From contig JANYDK010000075.1 in the NCBI GenBank assembly GCA_025363655.1, positions 1-34,769 of the forward strand: a stretch of 34,769 bases of DNA, written 5' to 3'. Every line of letters starts with the position of its first letter. The stretch's first letter is position 1. This document shows positions 32,201 to 34,769 of the stretch, piece by piece. The notes under the pieces are model-generated. The model searched no databases, had not been told where the DNA came from, and worked only from the letters and a program-made list of their open reading frames with translations. A program made the translations under genes and the position numbers. Source of the stretch: Deltaproteobacteria bacterium. Its GTDB lineage: Bacteria; Myxococcota_A; Polyangia; Polyangiales; JADJMO01.

Positions 32201-34769
32201 CCGGGTACGACGCAGACGTGTCGAGTCGCCTCGTGCTCCGGCGGCGCGGCGACGGCGGCCAGCTCGTGCGACGGATCGGGCAAGTGTCCGTCGGCCTCCG
32301 TGACGACATGCGCTCCGTACGCGTGTGGAGCGACTGCGTGCTCGACCGCATGCACCACGGACGCGACCTGCGACGCGGGCAGCTACTGCAGCGGCGGCGC
32401 CTGCGTCGCGAAGCTCTCGAACGGTGACTCGTGCACCTCGAGCGCGACCTGCGGGTCTGGAAACTGCGTTGACGGCGTGTGCTGCGACACCGCGTGCAAT
32501 GGACAGTGCGAGGCGTGCAATGCGCCGACGTCGGTGGGGACATGTGCTGCCGTCGTGGGAAGTCCCGTCGGTTCCCGACCCGCCTGCGGGGGAGATGGCT
32601 CGGTGTGTGGTGGCATCTGCGACGGAAGTGCGCGAAGCACGTGCACGTTTGCCGGGACGACCACGAGCTGCCGTAGCGCGACGTGCGCGGCGGGAGCGGT
32701 CACGAGTGGCGCCACCTGCGACGGCACGGGTGCGTGTTCCGCATCTTCGACGACGAGCTGCGCTCCCTACGTCTGCGCGGGTGCGAGCTGCGCCGCGACG
32801 TGCTCGTCCGATGCAGGCTGTCTGAGCGGGAGCTACTGCACGACTTCGGGTACGTGTGCGCCTGCGCCCGTGCTCACTCCGTCGGTGACCGATCGCTCGG
32901 TCGCCACCAACTTCGCATCGTCGATGCAGTACCTCTTCGTCGGCAGCGATCCCGTGCAATCGGGTGTGGCTGCGGGCTCGGGCCTCGGCGGTAAGGTCGT
33001 GCAGGCGACCCAATTCGCCGTCCTCCGCGGAAGTGCGCGGAACGACGACGGCACGCCACAAACGTGGGTGAATGTCTCCGTTGTCGGTCACCCGGAGTAC
33101 GGGAGCACGTTGACGCTGGCTGACGGCACCTTCTCGCTGGCCATCAACGGTGGCGGCACCCCGGTGCATCTGCAGTTCTCCAAGCCTGGGTACCTGCCGG
33201 CGGATCGAGTGATCACGCCGATCGTGGGCGACTTCGCGTTCGCGGCTCCGGTCACGCTGATCGCCCTCGACACTGCCGCGACGCCCATCGCGCTCGGGTC
33301 CTCCGCGTATCAGGTGCATTCGGCGTCGACGACGACCGATGACGACGGCAGTCGTACGGCGCGCATTCTCTTTCCGCCCGGTACCACTGCGAATCGTGTC
33401 AATCCCGACGGGACGCGCACGCCGCTCTCGACCATCACGGTCTCCGCGACCGAATACACGGTCGGCCCCAATGGTCCGGCGCACATGCCGGGCGATCTGC
33501 CGACGTCGACGGCGTTCACGTATGCCGTGGAGCTCGACGCCCGCGAGGCGAGCGGCGCCAGCGGCTACGGCCTCGAGCTGAGTCAGCCCGTCTTCTTCTA
33601 TCTCGACAACTTCCTCGGCTTCCACGCGGGCGACACCGTGCCGATGGGGTATTTCGATCGCAAGAAGAGCAACTGGATGGCCTCGCAGTCAGGCCGAGTC
33701 ATCCGGATTCTCGGTGTCACGGGCGGAGTGGCCTCGATCGAACTCGTCGAGGGCGCTGGCGCGGCGAGCGACGCCGAGCTCACGGCCGCAGGAATCCATG
33801 TCGAGGAGCGCACCCAGCTCGCGACCACGTACGCGAGCGCGACGTTCCCGCTCGGGCTTTGGCGCGTGCCGGTCGCGCACTTCACCTCGTACGACTGCAA
33901 TTGGCCCTACGAATGCCCGACCGCCAACGGCTGTCCGTCGCCGAATCTCGCCGACGCTTCCACGAGTCAGAAGCAGTGCCCCACGCTCGAGTCAGGTTCG
34001 ATCATCGAGTGCGAGAGCCGCGTGCTCGGCGAGGAGATCGGCGTCGCGGGGACGCCGTACAGCCTTACCTACCGAAGCGGGACTCAGGCCGGACATCGCA
34101 CGCTCATTCGTGTGCCGATCACTGGCGACGGACCGATTCCGAGTGCGCTCGAAGCCGTGCTCGTGCGGATCGAGGTCGCGGGTCGCACCATACCAGAAGA
34201 CTGGAGGTATGGCGGAATCACGCTGGACCTCCGTCCGAACAAGTTTCTCGACTACTATTGGGATGGAACGCGCTACGACGGCACGCTCGTGCAGGGTCCG
34301 ACCAGCGCCGTCGTCTCGGTCGGCTACCTGTACAAAGCCAAGTACGCGAGTGTGGGTAGCGGTGGCGCCGGGAGCTTCGGCGGTGCCGGGAGCGTGATCG
34401 AGGTCCCCAATCGCAGTCGACCTCAAGCGATTGTGTGGCAGTCGTCGACCGTTCGATTGAACCGTTTCGATGATCAGCCCGTGGGGCTCGGTGGTTGGCG
34501 CCTCAATGCCCATCACGTGCTTGCGCCGAATGGAATGACCGTCTTCAAAGGTGACGGAACGATTCAATCGGCGGCCGATGTTGCCGACGAAGTACGAACC
34601 GTGCTCGGCAAATGTGGCACCACGGGAGGCTCTCCTGCGGACGGCACCAGCGCGTTCAGTCCCACGTTCTTCCCCTCTGGCGGCGCCGCACTCGCGTTCG
34701 ATGCCACGGGAGCGCTTCTCTTCACCGAGGGGTACAAGATCCGTAGGGTCGATCCGACCTCGAACCTGT
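29246..34769 (+). CDS. giant Rhs/teneurin-like surface protein, 3' end outside window
   Basis: One frame stays open for 1841 codons to the right edge. Residues 1-21 form an export signal ending in L-T-S-A-C21, possibly a lipoprotein. Residues 70-155 look like a fibronectin III domain (S-V-V-L-T-W-S, F-K-V-Y-R-N-G-T, A-T-S-Y-T-F-K-V). Residues 160-1209 are seven Cys-rich repeats. After that come a carboxypeptidase-regulatory-like domain (V-V-G-H-P-E-Y-G-S-T-L), F-T-S-Y-D-C-N-W-P-Y, L-T-Y-R-S-G-T and L-G-G-W-R-L-N-A-H-H, all typical of bacterial Rhs/YD-repeat proteins, then the beginning of an NHL-type propeller (L-L-F-T-E-G-Y-K-I-R-R-V-D). The YD shell and any C-terminal toxin lie downstream. 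ATG 29246 follows TGGAG at good spacing; ATG 29234 is an in-frame alternative. Confidence 0.88.
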   Translation, partial: MRRLALFAILTLWLLVLTSACSARSTPNETAEDEPVQATQAVVSVSADHDRADDDCDCEDGRAPRWLKSKKLVASSITRSSVVLTWSGACRNVAAFKVYRNGTLVATVPSTTYTTTVTGLAAATSYTFKVEAANRAGRVSTDGPSTTMTTASAGGGAANGTACSAASSCASGLCVDGVCCNAACGGQCEACNVAGSAGTCSAVTGGPVGTRPACAGSGTSCGGTCTSASRVACTYPSSSTSCRAASCVSGTASVAASCDGAGACPAPSTTSCAPYACGATSCRTTCASNADCATGDFCSAGTCAPLKSNGATCASASQCSSGNCVDGVCCNTACSGQCEACSASGSVGTCAAISGAPIGGRAACTSDGSLCGGTCDGAARAACTYPSATAGCRAASCAGGIATAAASCDGSGHCPASTTTSCAPLVCGAAACLSTCSSDVDCVAGDYCRAGTCTPRGVSGTACTVADACASGNCVDGVCCSSSCAGQCESCSVAGSVGACVAVSGAPVGGRPACASDGSACGGTCNGSLRATCSYPAASTSCRAASCTGGAATAAASCNGAGSCPAATTTACSPFLCGSTACQSSCTSDAACVAGDYCRAGTCVARVADGSACTASNACESGNCVDGVCCNSTCNGQCEACNLAGSAGVCSVVSGTPVGGRTACASDGSACGGTCDGSARTSCSYPGSGKTCRSASCSGGTSTASATCNGAGACPAATTSICAPYTCGATACASACSTSADCASGTYCNAGACVAKLTAGATCTSADSCTSGNCVDGVCCSSACTGQCESCNVAGSVGACVAVSGAPVGGRLACTSDGSACGGTCNGTLRATCSYPTASMSCRSASCAGGVATSSASCTGTGSCPAPTTTTCAPFACGTTACAASCTSDANCSAGNFCQAGTCEIRAANGATCSSASACASGNCVDGLCCDTACSGQCESCSVAGAAGTCSAVSGAPVGGRPACTSDGTACGGACDGTARTACAYPGTTQTCRVASCSGGAATAASSCDGSGKCPSASVTTCAPYACGATACSTACTTDATCDAGSYCSGGACVAKLSNGDSCTSSATCGSGNCVDGVCCDTACNGQCEACNAPTSVGTCAAVVGSPVGSRPACGGDGSVCGGICDGSARSTCTFAGTTTSCRSATCAAGAVTSGATCDGTGACSASSTTSCAPYVCAGASCAATCSSDAGCLSGSYCTTSGTCAPAPVLTPSVTDRSVATNFASSMQYLFVGSDPVQSGVAAGSGLGGKVVQATQFAVLRGSARNDDGTPQTWVNVSVVGHPEYGSTLTLADGTFSLAINGGGTPVHLQFSKPGYLPADRVITPIVGDFAFAAPVTLIALDTAATPIALGSSAYQVHSASTTTDDDGSRTARILFPPGTTANRVNPDGTRTPLSTITVSATEYTVGPNGPAHMPGDLPTSTAFTYAVELDAREASGASGYGLELSQPVFFYLDNFLGFHAGDTVPMGYFDRKKSNWMASQSGRVIRILGVTGGVASIELVEGAGAASDAELTAAGIHVEERTQLATTYASATFPLGLWRVPVAHFTSYDCNWPYECPTANGCPSPNLADASTSQKQCPTLESGSIIECESRVLGEEIGVAGTPYSLTYRSGTQAGHRTLIRVPITGDGPIPSALEAVLVRIEVAGRTIPEDWRYGGITLDLRPNKFLDYYWDGTRYDGTLVQGPTSAVVSVGYLYKAKYASVGSGGAGSFGGAGSVIEVPNRSRPQAIVWQSSTVRLNRFDDQPVGLGGWRLNAHHVLAPNGMTVFKGDGTIQSAADVADEVRTVLGKCGTTGGSPADGTSAFSPTFFPSGGAALAFDATGALLFTEGYKIRRVDPTSNL
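29723..32872 (+). repeat. seven tandem 450-nt Cys-rich repeats
   Basis: The motif C-x-S-G-x-C-V-D-G-x-C-C recurs with its first Cys codon at 29750, 30200, 30650, 31100, 31550, 32000 and 32450: exactly 450 nt each time, without one insertion or deletion. Each 150-residue unit has about 24 Cys and shares G-Q-C-E-x-C, C-G-G-x-C, C-x-Y/F, C-R-x-A-S/T-C and a final C-x-x-x-x-C. The units differ at many codons, so they are not recent copies. Confidence 0.92.

Noticed and set aside
30350-33625. Open frame of 1091 codons on the minus strand, Arg/Ala-rich
   Set aside because: It is antisense to the Cys-rich repeat array; the exact 450-nt period and GC bias keep all other frames open. Its product is low-complexity with no domain, whereas the plus frame gives coherent domains.

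Overview
The window is GC-rich and densely coded. It carries a PilZ domain protein, a hybrid histidine kinase, a long Ser/Thr kinase, several lipoproteins with Ser/Asp-rich linkers, Cys-rich repeat motifs and a very large Rhs/teneurin-like surface protein. This mix suggests a member of the Myxococcota (Polyangiales-like). That placement is inferred from gene content; no marker gene was analysed.

Layout. 1-1221: end of a PilZ domain gene entering from the left. 5339-1258 (minus): a bufferin-type RiPP locus made of a Cys-rich exported precursor, an MNIO (DUF692) enzyme and its DUF2063 partner, with a membrane hybrid histidine kinase 28 nt downstream, so a four-gene operon is likely. 5674-10623 (plus): a hypothetical protein, two lipoproteins, then a tightly overlapping trio (alpha/beta hydrolase, CtaA/Cox15 heme A synthase, GNAT acetyltransferase). 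15439-10650 (minus): two paralogous small proteins (N-terminal CxxC...CPFC ribbon, membrane segment ending in a lipobox, low-complexity linker, repeated P-x-Y-G-x-P tail motifs), 4 nt upstream of a radical SAM/SPASM enzyme, followed by a DsbD-like protein, a lipoprotein and a YkgJ-type Cys cluster protein. This looks like a second, less familiar peptide-modification locus. 15569-22512: housekeeping and regulatory genes (SH3-like exported protein, degenerate receiver protein, thiolase, LpxL-like acyltransferase, ECF sigma factor, deoxyhypusine synthase-like protein). 25534-22742 (minus): a 930-residue fusion of Ser/Thr kinase, AAA-type ATPase and two C-terminal membrane helices.

25535-29245 is a decayed accessory region. 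It contains a 43-nt palindromic tandem array, a 21-nt minisatellite, an ISKra4-type transposase remnant, a 5'-truncated HerA/DUF853-type ATPase, an apparently toxin-less Phd-type antitoxin with a striking operator dyad, and a second copy of the ATPase 3' tip. From 29246 to the right edge runs one uninterrupted frame of 1841 codons: signal sequence, fibronectin III-like domain, seven Cys-rich repeats of exactly 450 nt each, then the N-terminal part of an Rhs/teneurin-like shell with the start of an NHL-type propeller.

The strongest candidates for undescribed biology are the radical SAM/SPASM locus with its two P-x-Y-G-x-P proteins, and the bufferin locus coupled to a sensor kinase and carrying an internally duplicated precursor core.
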